Assembly: GCF_028274965.1 (NCBI RefSeq)
Contig: NZ_JAQCNO010000029.1
Span: 1-42,343 of the forward strand
Length of the DNA stretch: 42,343 nt
Reading direction: 5' to 3'
Source: Natronomonas sp.
Lineage (GTDB): Archaea; Halobacteriota; Halobacteria; Halobacteriales; Haloarculaceae
The notes beneath the pieces were generated by a model. The model searched no databases. It saw only the letters and a program-made list of their open reading frames with translations, and was not told the DNA's origin. The position numbers were made by a program, and so were the translations under genes. Below, one piece after another: positions 8,431 to 18,125 of this stretch (positions are counted from its first letter, which is position 1; each line of letters begins with the position of its first letter).

Positions 8431-8822
8431 TCAACACGTCCGGAAAGAAGAAGACGGCCGTCGCCAGAGCGACGGTTTCGGAGGGCACCGGCCGGGTGCG
8501 GATCAACTCCCGGCCGGTCGAGCTCACGGAGCCGGAGCAGGCGCGGCTGAAGATGCTCGAACCGTTCCGTATCGCCGACGAGGACCTCCGCGACGCGGTC
8601 GACATCGAGGTCACCGTCTCCGGGGGCGGGTTCGCCGGACAGGCGGACGCGGTCCGGACCGCCATCGCGCGCGGCCTCGTCGAACACACAAACGACGCCG
8701 AACTCAGGGACGCGTTCATGTCCTTCGACCGCTCGCTGCTCGTCAACGACGTACGGCAGTCCGAATCGAAAAAGTGGGGCGGCCCGGGAGCACGGGCGCG
8801 CTACCAGAAATCGTACCGCTGA
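8424..8822 (+). CDS. rps9p: 30S ribosomal protein S9
   Basis: uS9 of the small-subunit head, 132 residues. The opening [20 protein letters not shown] is diagnostic. [19 protein letters not shown] and the C-terminal [14 protein letters not shown] follow; the last residues of this tail contact P-site tRNA. It starts inside the 3' end of rpl13. Confidence 0.97.
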   Translation: MVINTSGKKKTAVARATVSEGTGRVRINSRPVELTEPEQARLKMLEPFRIADEDLRDAVDIEVTVSGGGFAGQADAVRTAIARGLVEHTNDAELRDAFMSFDRSLLVNDVRQSESKKWGGPGARARYQKSYR

Positions 8823-8834
8823 GGTGATCCGAAC

Positions 8835-9029
8835 ATGATGGTACCGGTTCGGTGTTTCACGTGCGGTAACGTCGTCGGCCAACACTGGGAGGAGTTCAAA
8901 GAGCGCGCCCGCGAGGGCGAGGAGGACCCCGCGGAGGTGCTCGACGAGCTCGGCGTCGAGCGCGCCTGCTGTCGGCGGATGCTCGTATCGCACAAGGACC
9001 TCGTCGACATCGTCTCACCGTACCAATGA
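8835..9029 (+). CDS. rpoN: RNA polymerase subunit Rpo10 (RpoN)
   Basis: 64-residue zinc-bundle subunit of archaeal RNA polymerase, counterpart of Rpb10, which helps assemble Rpo3/Rpo11. Zinc ligands are CFTCG near the N-terminus and the adjacent pair in ACCRRML. The start could be either of two tandem ATGs (8835 or 8838). Its stop overlaps the Rpo6 start. Confidence 0.96.
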   Translation: MMVPVRCFTCGNVVGQHWEEFKERAREGEEDPAEVLDELGVERACCRRMLVSHKDLVDIVSPYQ

Positions 9030-9199
9030 GGGGGACGAACCGCTACGAGAAGGCGCGCATCCTGGGCGCGAGGGCGCTGCAGGTGTCCTACGGCGCCCCG
9101 GTACTCATCGAGACGGACCAGACGGAGCCGATCCTCGTCGCCGCCGAGGAGTACGACGCCGACGCGTTGCCATTCACCGTCCGCCGGGGGCGGAAATGA
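9026..9199 (+). CDS. rpoK: RNA polymerase subunit Rpo6 (RpoK)
   Basis: A 57-residue protein, counterpart of Rpb6 and bacterial omega, which clamps the largest polymerase subunit. The family core is clear: [22 protein letters not shown] at residues 4-25, then [23 protein letters not shown]. It overlaps rpoN at its start (ATGA) and enolase at its end (ATGA). This links transcription and glycolysis genes in one message, as in other haloarchaea. Confidence 0.95.
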   Translation: MRGTNRYEKARILGARALQVSYGAPVLIETDQTEPILVAAEEYDADALPFTVRRGRK

Positions 9200-10413
9200 C
9201 GCTCATCACCGAGGTCCGGCTCCGTCGGATCCTCGATAGCCGCGGATCCCCGACCGTCGAGGCCGAGGTTCGGACCGAAAACGGCGGCTTCGGCCGCGGT
9301 GCCGCGCCCTCGGGAGCGTCGACCGGCGAGTACGAGGCCGTCGAGATACCGGCCGAGGAGGCGATCGCGAACGCCCGCGAACTCGCCGTCCCCCGGATCG
9401 AGGGACAGGTGTACGCCGGCGACCAGCGCGGCGTCGACAGCGCGCTCCGGGGGGCCGACGGCACCGGCGACTTCTCGGAGATCGGCGCCAACAGCGCGGT
9501 CGCCATCTCGATGGCCGCCGCGAGGGCCGCCGCCGACGTGCTCGGTGCGCCGCTGTACCAGCACCTCGGCGGCGCCTTCCGGGGGCGCGAGGGTCCCGTT
9601 CCGCTCGGCAACGTCATCGGCGGCGGCGAACACGCCGCCGACGCCACGCACATCCAGGAGTTTCTCGCCGCGCCCGTCGGTGCGCCCTCGGTCGACGACG
9701 CCGTCTTCGCGAACGCGGCGGTCCACGGCGAGGCGGGCGACATCCTCGCCGAGCGCGGGATCGCAGCCGCGAAGGGCGACGAGGGCGCCTGGGCCCCCTC
9801 GATCGACGACGAGGAGGCCTTCGAGATCATGGACGAGGCCGTCGGAAGGGTCTCGGAGCGCGTCGGGTTCGAGATCGGCTTCGGGCTCGATATGGCCGGG
9901 GCCGAGCTCTACGAGGACGGCGTCTACCACTACGGCGAGGAGACGAAGACGCCAGACGAACAGCGGGAGTACGTTGCACACCTGATCTCGGAGTACGACC
10001 TCGTCTACGTCGAGGACCCCCTCGACGAGGACGACTTCGAGGGGTTCGCCGCGCTCGTCGACCGGGTCGGCCGCGGCCCGAACGGACGCGGCGGCCGGCC
10101 GCTGATCTGCGGCGACGACCTGTTCGTGACGAACACCGACCGCATCGAGCGCGGGATCGAGGCGGGCGCCGCAAACAGCGTGCTCATCAAACCGAACCAG
10201 ATCGGGACGCTCTCGGAGGCGTTCGACGCCATCGAGATGGCGACGCGGAACGGCTACGAGCCCGTGGTGTCACACCGCAGCGGCGAAACGGAGGACACGA
10301 CCATCGCACACCTCGCCGTCGCGACCGGCGCGCCCTTTATCAAGACGGGCACGGTCGGCGGCGAGCGAACCGCAAAGCTGAACGAACTCATTAGAATCGA
10401 AGCAAACGCATGA
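9196..10413 (+). CDS. eno: Enolase
   Basis: Interconverts 2-phosphoglycerate and phosphoenolpyruvate in the cytoplasm. It has 405 residues. Visible motifs are the N-terminal [16 protein letters not shown], the flexible loop [14 protein letters not shown], the GGGEHA segment, metal-binding acidic residues in VEDPLDEDD and CGDDLFVTN, and the catalytic [10 protein letters not shown] and [18 protein letters not shown] near the C-terminus. It overlaps rpoK and rps2 by ATGA junctions, so it is translated within the ribosomal operon. Confidence 0.97.
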   Translation: MTLITEVRLRRILDSRGSPTVEAEVRTENGGFGRGAAPSGASTGEYEAVEIPAEEAIANARELAVPRIEGQVYAGDQRGVDSALRGADGTGDFSEIGANSAVAISMAAARAAADVLGAPLYQHLGGAFRGREGPVPLGNVIGGGEHAADATHIQEFLAAPVGAPSVDDAVFANAAVHGEAGDILAERGIAAAKGDEGAWAPSIDDEEAFEIMDEAVGRVSERVGFEIGFGLDMAGAELYEDGVYHYGEETKTPDEQREYVAHLISEYDLVYVEDPLDEDDFEGFAALVDRVGRGPNGRGGRPLICGDDLFVTNTDRIERGIEAGAANSVLIKPNQIGTLSEAFDAIEMATRNGYEPVVSHRSGETEDTTIAHLAVATGAPFIKTGTVGGERTAKLNELIRIEANA

Positions 10414-11222
10414 GCGACAACGAAGAGGGGCTCGACGCCTCCGAACTGGACGAGGAACTCGACGAGCTCGAAGACGAGCTCGATGACGAACTCGACGAGC
10501 CGGAGACGGGGGCCGACGAGGCCGACCCCACGACGGACGAACCGCCCGCCGAGGAGGCAGCCGACGCGGCAGCCGACGAGGACGAAACCCAAGCAGTCGA
10601 CGACGAGCCGGTGCTCGACGAGGACGTCATGCCGGACGACGAGGCCGACCTCCTCATCCCCGTCGAGGACTACCTGGCCGCGGGGGTCCACATCGGGACC
10701 CAACAGGAGACGAAGTCGATGGACCGGTTCATCCACCGCGTCCGGACCGACGGGCTGTACGTCCTCGACGTCTCCCAGACGGACGCGCGGATCCGGACGG
10801 CCGCGTCGTTCCTGGCGAACTACGACCCCGAGCAGATACTCGTCGCCTCGTCGCGGCAGTACGGCCGGTTCCCGGCCGAGAAGTTCGCCGACGCGGTCGG
10901 GGCACGCGCCCGGACGGGTCGGTTCATCCCGGGGACGCTCACCAACCCCGACTACGCCGGCTACATCGAGCCCGACGTCGTCGTGGTCACCGACCCGATC
11001 GGCGACTCCCAGGCGGTCAAGGAGGCGATCACCGTCGGGATCCCGGTCATCGCGATGTGCGATTCGAACAACACCACGTCGAACGTCGACCTCGTCGTTC
11101 CCACGAACAACAAGGGCCGAAAGGCGCTGAGCGTGGTCTACTGGCTGCTCGCGAACGAGACCCTCGATCGCCGCGGCGCGGAGCCGGCCTACGCGCTTGA
11201 GGACTTCGAGACCGGACCCTGA
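10410..11222 (+). CDS. rps2p: 30S ribosomal protein S2 with acidic N-terminal extension
   Basis: uS2, a late-assembly small-subunit protein of the decoding-side body. The S2 core starts near residue 80 ([19 protein letters not shown]) and runs through [48 protein letters not shown] and [13 protein letters not shown]. Before it lies an N-terminal extension of about 80 residues made mostly of Asp, Glu and Ala, probably disordered and solvent exposed. Acidic S2 extensions fit high-salt adaptation. It is the last gene of the operon; the next gene is convergent. Confidence 0.96.
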   Translation: MSDNEEGLDASELDEELDELEDELDDELDEPETGADEADPTTDEPPAEEAADAAADEDETQAVDDEPVLDEDVMPDDEADLLIPVEDYLAAGVHIGTQQETKSMDRFIHRVRTDGLYVLDVSQTDARIRTAASFLANYDPEQILVASSRQYGRFPAEKFADAVGARARTGRFIPGTLTNPDYAGYIEPDVVVVTDPIGDSQAVKEAITVGIPVIAMCDSNNTTSNVDLVVPTNNKGRKALSVVYWLLANETLDRRGAEPAYALEDFETGP

Positions 11223-11246
11223 GCGCCCCGGGGTCGCCCGCAGCCG

Positions 11247-11771
11247 TCAGCCGTCGAGCGGTCGCTCTGCGAGTTCCTCGTAGACGAGATCGAGTCCGGC
11301 CGGCGTCTCGTCGACCCATCGCGCGGTCTCGACGCCGGGGCCGGGGCTGACCGTCCCCGACTCGCGCGTTCCGAGAAAGGAGAGATACGGGTTCGGAGCC
11401 GGATCGCGGCCGGTCGGATCGTCCATGTACAGCACGTGAAGCTGTGCGAGACCGTCGATGTTCGCCTCGATTCCGGTCGCCTCCCGGAGACCGCGTTTGG
11501 CGCACTCGCGGTAGGACTCCCCGGGCCGGCGCCCGGTGCCGGGGTCGACCCACCCGTCGGCTTTCTCGTATCGCACAAACAGCGACTCGCCGCCCTCCGT
11601 GACCTCGATTCCCGCCCCGCCGACGACGCCGAATGCGTCGAACGCCTCACACACCGCGTCGTAGGCGTCCGTCGAGCACTCGACGCGACGCCCGACGAGG
11701 TCGATCTCGCCGTGCTCAGCCGCGAGGTCGGCGACGAGGCCGTTGACGTGACGCGACAGTTCGATCGGCAC
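11247..11771 (-). CDS. Nudix-domain protein with degenerate Nudix box
   Basis: 174-residue protein using a GTG start at 11771; residues encoded further upstream are arginine-rich and look non-coding. The C-terminal half aligns with Nudix hydrolases: GESYRECAKRGLREATGIE sits where the box GExxxEAAxRELREETGIE is expected. Two of the three metal-binding glutamates of the REUxEE core are changed (RE to RG, EE to EA). The N-terminal half (SRHVNGLVADLAAEHG) is unrecognised. It interrupts the run between S2 and mevalonate kinase on the opposite strand. It may be a non-catalytic Nudix fold; an altered active site cannot be excluded. Confidence 0.75.
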   Translation of the reverse strand: MPIELSRHVNGLVADLAAEHGEIDLVGRRVECSTDAYDAVCEAFDAFGVVGGAGIEVTEGGESLFVRYEKADGWVDPGTGRRPGESYRECAKRGLREATGIEANIDGLAQLHVLYMDDPTGRDPAPNPYLSFLGTRESGTVSPGPGVETARWVDETPAGLDLVYEELAERPLDG

Positions 11772-11852
11772 ACGGACGCTCCGGCCGCCAGCGGTTTGGG
11801 TGTTACGCGGGCCGCCGGGCCGCGTCCGGCCGGCGGTCGCGGTTCGGATACG

Positions 11853-11859
11853 CTTTTTG
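11853..11859 (+). promoter_or_regulatory. mvk TATA box
   Basis: CTTTTTG, centred about 26 nt before the mevalonate kinase ATG; predicts a leaderless mRNA. Confidence 0.5.
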
Positions 11860-11881
11860 TCCGCCCCGCCGAGGACCGCGT

Positions 11882-12871
11882 ATGACCGTCTCGAGCGCGC
11901 CGGCGAAGGTGTACGTCTTCGGCGAACACGCAGTCGTCTACGGCGAACCGGCCGTGCCGTGTGCGATCCAGCGACGCGCACGCGTGACCGTCGAGCGCCG
12001 GGAGGACCGACGGATACGGGTTCGAGCGGACGATCTCACCCTTGATGGGTTCACCGTCAGGTGGGGCGGCGATCCCGACGACCGCCCCGACGTGGACGCG
12101 CCGGAACCGCTCGTCGAGGCCGCGATGAGCTACCTCGACGGCGCGATCGAGCAGGCACTCGACGCCGCCGGCCGATCCGACGTCGGGTTCGACGTCACCG
12201 TCGAGAGCGACATCCCGCTCGGGGCCGGGTTGGGGTCGTCGGCCGCCGTCGTCGTGGCGACGATCGACGCGGCGACGCGGGAACTCGGGGTCGATCTCGA
12301 CGCACGGACGATCGCCGATCGGGCCTACCGCGTCGAGTACGAGGTACAGGACGGCCAGGCCTCGCGGGCCGACACGTTCTGCTCGGCGGTGGGCGGCGCC
12401 GTCCGGGTCCAAGGCGAGGACTGTCGGCGGGTGGACGATCCGCCGGCGCTTCCTTTCGTGATCGGGTACGATGGCAACGCCGGGGACACCGGCGAACTCG
12501 TCGCCGGCGTCAGATCGCTCCGCGAGGAGTACGGCTTCGCCGCCGACACCGTCGGGGCGATCGGCGACATCGTCAGGAGCGGCCGGACGGCACTCGACGA
12601 CGGCGACGTCGCGGAGATCGGCCGGCTGATGGACTTCAACCACGGGCTGCTCTCGGCGCTCGGGGTTTCCTCGCGCTCGCTCGATGCGATGGTCTGGGCG
12701 GCCAGGGAGGCCGGCGCCGACGGGGCGAAACTGACCGGCGCCGGCGGCGGCGGCTGTGTCGTCGCGCTGGATAGCACCGATCGGACCCGGACCGCACTCG
12801 AGTACACCCCGGGATGCGAGACGGCGTTCCGGGCCGAACTGGACACCGAGGGGGTGCGCGCCGACGAATGA
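11882..12871 (+). CDS. mvk: Mevalonate kinase
   Basis: GHMP kinase that phosphorylates mevalonate to mevalonate 5-phosphate for archaeal isoprenoid lipids. It has 329 residues. Motif 1 is SAPAKVYVFGEHAVVYGEPA at the N-terminus, the ATP-binding GHMP motif 2 is DIPLGAGLGSSAAV near 110-122, and motif 3 is KLTGAGGGGCVVAL near 285-298. Its stop overlaps the start of isopentenyl phosphate kinase (ATGA), so the two pathway genes are coupled. Confidence 0.96.
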   Translation: MTVSSAPAKVYVFGEHAVVYGEPAVPCAIQRRARVTVERREDRRIRVRADDLTLDGFTVRWGGDPDDRPDVDAPEPLVEAAMSYLDGAIEQALDAAGRSDVGFDVTVESDIPLGAGLGSSAAVVVATIDAATRELGVDLDARTIADRAYRVEYEVQDGQASRADTFCSAVGGAVRVQGEDCRRVDDPPALPFVIGYDGNAGDTGELVAGVRSLREEYGFAADTVGAIGDIVRSGRTALDDGDVAEIGRLMDFNHGLLSALGVSSRSLDAMVWAAREAGADGAKLTGAGGGGCVVALDSTDRTRTALEYTPGCETAFRAELDTEGVRADE

Positions 12872-13599
12872 CGACGGTCCTCAAACTCGGCGGGAGCGTC
12901 CTCACCGAGAAGGAACGCGCCGAGACGGTCGACGAGGCGGCGCTCGAACGGGCGGCCGACGCGCTCGCCGCGGCGGACGATCGACTCGTCGTCGTGCACG
13001 GGGGCGGCAGCTTCGGCCACCACCACGCGGCCGCCCACGGCGTCTCCGAGTCGGCCGGCACCCGCGACGACGGCGCGATCAGAGCGATCCACGGCGCGAT
13101 GACGCGCCTGAACGCGGCGGTGATCGAGGCCCTCGCCGGCGTCGGCGTCCCGGCGGTCCCGGTCCACCCCTTTTCGGGGATACGCCGATCGGCCGACGGC
13201 GCGTTGGACCCGACGACGGCACACGTCGGGACGATGCTCGAGGAGGGGCTCGTCCCGGTCCTCCACGGCGACGTCGTCGCACATGAGGGCGCGGGCGCGA
13301 CGATCCTCTCGGGGGACGAACTCGTCGTCGTCCTCGCGGGCGCGCTGTCGGCCGATCGGGTCGGCGTCTGCTCGACGACGCCCGGCGTATACGACGCCGA
13401 CGGGAACGTGATCGACCGCGTCGGCTCCTTCGAGGCGGTCGCGGAGGCCGTCGGCGACAGCGACGCGACGGATGTCACGGGCGGGATGGCCGGGAAGGTC
13501 CGGGCGCTTTTGTCCCTGGACGCCCCCGCAAGCGTGTTCGGCCTCGGGGACCTCCCGGCGTTCGTCGACGGCGGGGAGCCCGGAACGCGGATCGAGTGA
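12868..13599 (+). CDS. ipk: Isopentenyl phosphate kinase
   Basis: Amino-acid-kinase-fold enzyme that converts isopentenyl phosphate to isopentenyl diphosphate in the archaeal mevalonate pathway. It has 243 residues, start ATG at 12868 overlapping the mvk stop. Seen are KLGGSVLTEK at the N-terminus, VVHGGGSFGHHHAAAHGV near 46-63 with the family histidine in GHHH, PVHPFSG, HGDVV, and DVTGGMAGKV near 205. The gene pair supplies C5 units for the synthase encoded at 15204. Confidence 0.95.
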   Translation: MTTVLKLGGSVLTEKERAETVDEAALERAADALAAADDRLVVVHGGGSFGHHHAAAHGVSESAGTRDDGAIRAIHGAMTRLNAAVIEALAGVGVPAVPVHPFSGIRRSADGALDPTTAHVGTMLEEGLVPVLHGDVVAHEGAGATILSGDELVVVLAGALSADRVGVCSTTPGVYDADGNVIDRVGSFEAVAEAVGDSDATDVTGGMAGKVRALLSLDAPASVFGLGDLPAFVDGGEPGTRIE

Positions 13600-13620
13600 G
13601 CGCGGCGGTCAACCCACGCA

Positions 13621-13628
13621 CTTTTTAC
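13621..13628 (+). promoter_or_regulatory. rnj promoter (TATA)
   Basis: CTTTTTAC is the best TATA match between ipk and rnj. It predicts transcription from about 13650, leaving a leader of about 215 nt. Confidence 0.5.
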
Positions 13629-13649
13629 GTCGGCGGCGCGAAGCCGGAG

Positions 13650-13866
13650 ACAACCGAGCTACGGTCGCTCCGGACTCGGAGGGCGACCGGCAGTCGTCGG
13701 CGGACAGCGGCCGACCGGGCAGGCCTCGGTGTGAACCCGTGGTTGCCTCGTCGAACCCGCTCGCCGACCCACCGACGTCGTCGGTGTCGCGGCCGTCGCA
13801 AAGCGGTCGTGTGCGTGGCCGGTCGCCCAGCCGCTCGTCCGGTTGGCGGTCTCTCGGAGGTAAACT
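13650..13866 (+). promoter_or_regulatory. Structured 5' leader of RNase J mRNA
   Basis: About 215 nt with no credible ORF and at least three hairpins. The first (13662-13689) pairs CGGTCGCTCCG with CGGA and GCGACCG around a GACT loop, with a GG bulge. The second (13770-13786) is CACCGA/TCGGTG. The third (13827-13846) pairs CCAGCCG with CGGTTGG around a 6-nt loop. A Shine-Dalgarno GGAGGT at 13856-13861 precedes the ATG by 5 nt. In a genome where most neighbours look leaderless this is unusual; autoregulation by RNase J is inference. Confidence 0.5.
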
Positions 13867-15207
13867 ATGGAAATCGAACTCGCAACTATCGGCGGCTACG
13901 AGGAGGTCGGACGGCAGATGACTGCCGTCCGTGCCGGGGAGAACGTTGTCATCTTCGACATGGGGCTCAACCTCTCGAAGGTTCTCATTCACGACAACGT
14001 CGAGACCGAGCGGATGCACAGTCTGGACCTGATCGACATGGGCGCGATCCCCGACGACCGCGTCATGTCGGACATCGAGGGCGACGTGCAGGCGATCGTG
14101 CCGACGCACGGCCACCTCGATCACATCGGGGCGATCTCGAAGCTCGCACACCGGTACGACGCCCCCATCGTGGCGACGCCGTTCACCATCGAACTCGTCA
14201 AACAGGAGATCGACAGCGAGGAGAAGTTCGGCGTCCAGAACGACCTCATCAAGATGGACCCCGGCGGAACGATGTCGATCGGCGACGACTGCGAACTCGA
14301 GTTCGTCAACGTGACGCACTCGGTGATCGACGCGATCAACCCGGTGTTGCACACGCCGGAGGGCGCCGTCGTCTACGGGCTCGACAAGCGGATGGACCAC
14401 AACCCGGTCATCGGCGATCCGATCGACATGGACCGCTTCGGGGAGATCGGCCGTGACGGCGTCCTCTGTTACATCGAGGACTGCACAAACGCCGGCCGGA
14501 AGGGCCGAACGCCCTCGGAGTCCGTCGCGCGCGCACACCTGAAGGACGTGATCTACTCCCTTGAGGACTACGACGGCGGGATCGTGGCGACGACGTTCTC
14601 GAGTCACATCGCCCGCGTCAAGTCGCTCGTCGAGTTCGCCGACGACATCGGCAGACAGCCCGTCCTCCTCGGCCGGTCCATGGAGAAGTACTCCGGGACG
14701 GCCGAGCGACTCGACTACATCGACCTGCCGAGCGACCTCGGCATGTACGGCCACCGCAAGTCCGTCGATCGGACGTTCAAACGGATCATGAACGAGGGCA
14801 AGGAGAACTACCTGCCGGTCGTCACCGGCCACCAGGGCGAGCCCCGGGCGATGTTGACCCGGATGGCCCGCGGCGAGACGCCGTACGAACTCGACCAGGG
14901 CGACAAGGTCATCTTCTCGGCGCGGGTCATCCCCGAGCCGACGAACGAGGGCCAGCGGTACCAAGCCGAGAAGCTGCTCGGCATGCAGGGCGCCCGCATC
15001 TACGACGACATCCACGTCTCCGGGCACCTCAGCACCGAGGGCCACTACCGGATGCTCGAGACGCTTGACCCCGAACACGTCGTCCCGGCCCACCAGGACA
15101 TGGGCGGGTACTCGCCGTACGTCGAGTTGGCGAGCAGCCAGGGCTACCGCCTCGGCGAGGACCTCCACGTCACCCAAAACGGGAACACGATCCAGCTCAC
15201 TGAATGA
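13867..15207 (+). CDS. rnj: Ribonuclease J (archaeal)
   Basis: Metallo-beta-lactamase/beta-CASP ribonuclease, a 5'-3' exonuclease of archaeal mRNA and rRNA turnover. It has 446 residues. Metal-binding motifs are [12 protein letters not shown] near residue 80, THSVID near 150, and the C-terminal [13 protein letters not shown] and PAHQDM. The beta-CASP part includes [13 protein letters not shown] and [16 protein letters not shown]. Its start is fixed by a strong Shine-Dalgarno. Its stop overlaps the prenyl synthase ATG (ATGA). Confidence 0.95.
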   Translation: MEIELATIGGYEEVGRQMTAVRAGENVVIFDMGLNLSKVLIHDNVETERMHSLDLIDMGAIPDDRVMSDIEGDVQAIVPTHGHLDHIGAISKLAHRYDAPIVATPFTIELVKQEIDSEEKFGVQNDLIKMDPGGTMSIGDDCELEFVNVTHSVIDAINPVLHTPEGAVVYGLDKRMDHNPVIGDPIDMDRFGEIGRDGVLCYIEDCTNAGRKGRTPSESVARAHLKDVIYSLEDYDGGIVATTFSSHIARVKSLVEFADDIGRQPVLLGRSMEKYSGTAERLDYIDLPSDLGMYGHRKSVDRTFKRIMNEGKENYLPVVTGHQGEPRAMLTRMARGETPYELDQGDKVIFSARVIPEPTNEGQRYQAEKLLGMQGARIYDDIHVSGHLSTEGHYRMLETLDPEHVVPAHQDMGGYSPYVELASSQGYRLGEDLHVTQNGNTIQLTE

Positions 15208-16229
15208 CCCCCTCAGACCGCGTCGAATCGGCCATCGCCGACCGTCGGGCGGTCATCGACGACGCGATAGACGAGCAGCTACCGATCGTCGCGCCCGAGC
15301 GGCTCTACTCGGCCTCGCGGTACCTGCTCGACGCCGGCGGAAAGCGGCTGCGACCGACGATCCTGCTGTTGGTCGCTGAGGCGGTCTCCGACGTCGAGCC
15401 GCTGTCTGCCGACTACCGGGCGTTCCCGTCGCCCGGCGGCGAGGAGGTCGACGTCCTCTCGGCCGCCGTGTCGGTCGAGGTCATCCAGTCGTTCACCCTC
15501 ATCCACGACGACATCATGGACGACGACGACCTCAGACGCGGCGTCCCCGCGGTCCACCGCGAGTACGACCTCGAGACCGCGATCCTGGCCGGCGACACCC
15601 TCTACTCGAAGGCCTTCGAGTACATGCTCGACACCGACGCGCCGCCGGCCCGGTGCGTCGGGGCGATAGAGGAACTCGCCACGACCTGTACGGAGATCTG
15701 CGAGGGCCAGTCCCTCGACGTCGGCTTCGAGGGGCGAACGGACGTGACCGTAGATGAGTACCTCGAGATGATCGAGTTCAAGACCGCCGTGCTGTACGCG
15801 GCCGCCGCCGCGATCCCGGCGATCCTGCTCGGCTGCGACGAGGCGACCGTCGACGCGCTGCACGGCTACGGGCTGGACATCGGTCGGGCGTTCCAGATCC
15901 AAGACGACCTGCTGGATCTGACGACCCCGAGCGCCGAACTCGGCAAGCAGCGCGGCTCCGATCTCGTCGAGGGCAAGCGGACGGTCATCACGCTGCACGC
16001 CAGAAACCAGGGGATCGACACCGAGACGCTCGTCTCCGAGGACCCGACGGACGACGAGATCGAACTCGCGGTGAACCGGCTGACCGACGCCGGGAGCATC
16101 GAGTTCGCGAGGGAGACGGCGGCCGATCTCGTCGACAGCGGCAAGCGACGGCTCGAGGTGCTCCCCGAGGGCGAACACCGGGAGCTGCTCGAGGGCATCG
16201 CCGACTACCTCGTCGAGCGGGAGTACTGA
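15204..16229 (+). CDS. idsA: Polyprenyl (geranylgeranyl/farnesyl) diphosphate synthase
   Basis: Trans-isoprenyl diphosphate synthase that condenses IPP with allylic diphosphates to make C15-C25 precursors for archaeal lipids and carotenoids. It has 341 residues. The first aspartate-rich motif is in [13 protein letters not shown] (near 102) and the second in [10 protein letters not shown] (near 233), followed by [13 protein letters not shown]. The N-terminal [17 protein letters not shown] is typical. Chain length cannot be read with confidence. It is coupled to rnj by an ATGA overlap. Confidence 0.94.
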   Translation: MTPSDRVESAIADRRAVIDDAIDEQLPIVAPERLYSASRYLLDAGGKRLRPTILLLVAEAVSDVEPLSADYRAFPSPGGEEVDVLSAAVSVEVIQSFTLIHDDIMDDDDLRRGVPAVHREYDLETAILAGDTLYSKAFEYMLDTDAPPARCVGAIEELATTCTEICEGQSLDVGFEGRTDVTVDEYLEMIEFKTAVLYAAAAAIPAILLGCDEATVDALHGYGLDIGRAFQIQDDLLDLTTPSAELGKQRGSDLVEGKRTVITLHARNQGIDTETLVSEDPTDDEIELAVNRLTDAGSIEFARETAADLVDSGKRRLEVLPEGEHRELLEGIADYLVEREY

Positions 16230-16277
16230 GAGCCCCCCGCGGTCGATCGCCGCGGGTCCGACGCCGAACCCGTGGAG

Positions 16278-16283
16278 TTTTGA
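16278..16283 (+). promoter_or_regulatory. GluRS promoter (TATA)
   Basis: TTTTGA, centred about 27 nt before the ATG at 16308; predicts a leaderless mRNA. Confidence 0.45.
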
Positions 16284-16307
16284 GACTGCCTCCGGTAGTC
16301 CCACGCG

Positions 16308-18023
16308 ATGGACGAAGACCTCCGGACGCGGATCGAACGGGAGGCCGAGACGGCCGCGCTGTTCAACGCGCTCAAACACGACAGCGACGCGCAGGTGGAT
16401 GCGATCATGGGGCCGATGATGGGCGAGCACCCGGACTTTCGCCCCCACGGCGACCGGATCCCCGAGGTCATAGAGCCGCTGATCGCGGAGGTCAACGCCC
16501 TATCGACGGCCGAAAAGCGCGACCGACTCGAGTCGCTCGCCCCGGAGCGACTTGAGGAACTCGACGCCGAATCGGAGACCGACGACCGGGCGCTTCCCGA
16601 CCTCCCGAACGTCGAGGCCTACGACTCGGTGCGGATGCGTCTCGCGCCGAACCCCAACGGGCCGTGGCACCTCGGCAGCGCGCGGATGCCCGCCGTCATC
16701 GGGACGTACAAAGAGCGCTACGACGGCTGGATGCTGTGTCGCTTCGACGACACGGACCCCGAAACGAAGCGGCCGGACCTCGACGCCTACGGGGAGATAC
16801 TCGACGCCATCGAGTACCTCGGGTTCGAGCCGGACGAGGTCGTCAAGGCCTCCGACCGCGTCGAAACGTACCACGAGTACGCCAGAGACCTCATCGACGC
16901 GGGCGGCGCCTACACGTGTAGCTGTCCGGCCGACGCGTTCTCGGAGCTGAAAAACGCCGGCGAGCCCTGCCCCCACAGGGACAAAGACGCCGAGACGACC
17001 CGCTCGGAGTTCGAGTCGATGGTCGACGGCGAGTACGGCTCCGGCGAGATGGTGCTCCGCGTCCGGACCGACATCGAGCACAAAAACCCCGCGCTGCGCG
17101 ATTGGGTCGCCTTCCGGATGGTCGATACGCCCCATCCCCGCCCCGAAGCGGCCGAGCACCGGTGTTGGCCGATGTTGGACTTCCAGTCGGGGATCGACGA
17201 TCACGCGTTCGACATCACCCACATCGTCCGGGGGATCGACCTTCAGGACTCGGCCAAGCGGCAGGCCTTCGTGTACGACTACTTTGGGTGGGAGTACCCC
17301 GAGGTCGTCCACTGGGGGCACGTCCAGATCGACGACTACGAGGTGGAGATGTCGACATCGACGATCAAGGAACTCATCGCGTCGGGGAAACTCGACGGGT
17401 GGGACGATCCCCGCGCCCCGACGCTTGCGAGCCTCCGGCGGCGCGGCATCCGCGGCGAGGCGATCGTCAACGCGATGGCGAAACTGGGCACGTCGACCTC
17501 GAACGTCGACCTCGCGATGTCGTCGGTCTACGCCGAAAACAGGGCGCTCGTCGGCGACGCCGACCGCCGGTTTTTCGTCCGCGACGGGGTCGAAAAGCCG
17601 GTCTCGGGCGGCCCCGAGGCCGGAACGCCGCCGCTTCACCCGGACCACGACGAGCGCGGGACCCGCCGGATCCCCCTCGACGGCTCCGTGTTGGTCGAAC
17701 CGGGGGACGTGCCGCCGGTCGGCGAGCGCGTGTGGCTGAAAGGCTTCGGTCCGGTCCGACACGCCGGGGACGGCTTCGAGTTCACCGACGACCCGATCGA
17801 CGTCGTCCGGAACGGCTCGGTCGACGTCGTCCACTGGGTTCCGAAGGCCGACAGCGTTCCGCTGCGCCTGCGGCGCATGGACGGCGTCGAAACCGGCCGC
17901 GCGGAACCGGGGATCAACTCGTACGCCCTCGACGAGATCGTCCAGTTCGAGCGGATCGGGTTCGCCCGGATCGACAGCCACGACGACGACGGGGAGTCCG
18001 TCGCGTACTTCACGCACCGATGA
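16308..18023 (+). CDS. gltX: Glutamyl-tRNA synthetase (archaeal type)
   Basis: Class I synthetase of the archaeal/eukaryotic GlxRS branch, 571 residues, charging tRNA-Glu. Archaeal GluRS is often non-discriminating and also charges tRNA-Gln, but that cannot be read here. The first ~100 residues are an archaeal N-terminal helical domain. The HIGH-like motif is in APNPNGPWHLGSARMP near 112-127 and FDDTDPE follows. The KMSKS-equivalent is STSTIK near 350. A CSC...CPHRD cysteine/histidine set near 203-220 may bind zinc. The C-terminal anticodon-binding beta-barrels begin after about residue 430. Confidence 0.95.
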   Translation: MDEDLRTRIEREAETAALFNALKHDSDAQVDAIMGPMMGEHPDFRPHGDRIPEVIEPLIAEVNALSTAEKRDRLESLAPERLEELDAESETDDRALPDLPNVEAYDSVRMRLAPNPNGPWHLGSARMPAVIGTYKERYDGWMLCRFDDTDPETKRPDLDAYGEILDAIEYLGFEPDEVVKASDRVETYHEYARDLIDAGGAYTCSCPADAFSELKNAGEPCPHRDKDAETTRSEFESMVDGEYGSGEMVLRVRTDIEHKNPALRDWVAFRMVDTPHPRPEAAEHRCWPMLDFQSGIDDHAFDITHIVRGIDLQDSAKRQAFVYDYFGWEYPEVVHWGHVQIDDYEVEMSTSTIKELIASGKLDGWDDPRAPTLASLRRRGIRGEAIVNAMAKLGTSTSNVDLAMSSVYAENRALVGDADRRFFVRDGVEKPVSGGPEAGTPPLHPDHDERGTRRIPLDGSVLVEPGDVPPVGERVWLKGFGPVRHAGDGFEFTDDPIDVVRNGSVDVVHWVPKADSVPLRLRRMDGVETGRAEPGINSYALDEIVQFERIGFARIDSHDDDGESVAYFTHR

Positions 18024-18090
18024 CATCCTCCAGACGTGGGCGTCTCGCCGAAACCCGCCGGATCCGTCCGTAGCGCGGGCGTCAGCGAAG

Positions 18091-18098
18091 GCTTAAGG
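18091..18098 (+). promoter_or_regulatory. Ferredoxin gene TATA box
   Basis: GCTTAAGG is about 30 nt before the ATG at 18126. Confidence 0.5.
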
Positions 18099-18125
18099 CC
18101 GACCGACCCCGCCGTTTTCGTACTG

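Noticed and set aside
13650-13866. rnj leader as a known structured RNA (RNase P or SRP RNA)
   Set aside because: The conserved cores of those RNAs are absent and the length is too short for haloarchaeal RNase P RNA.
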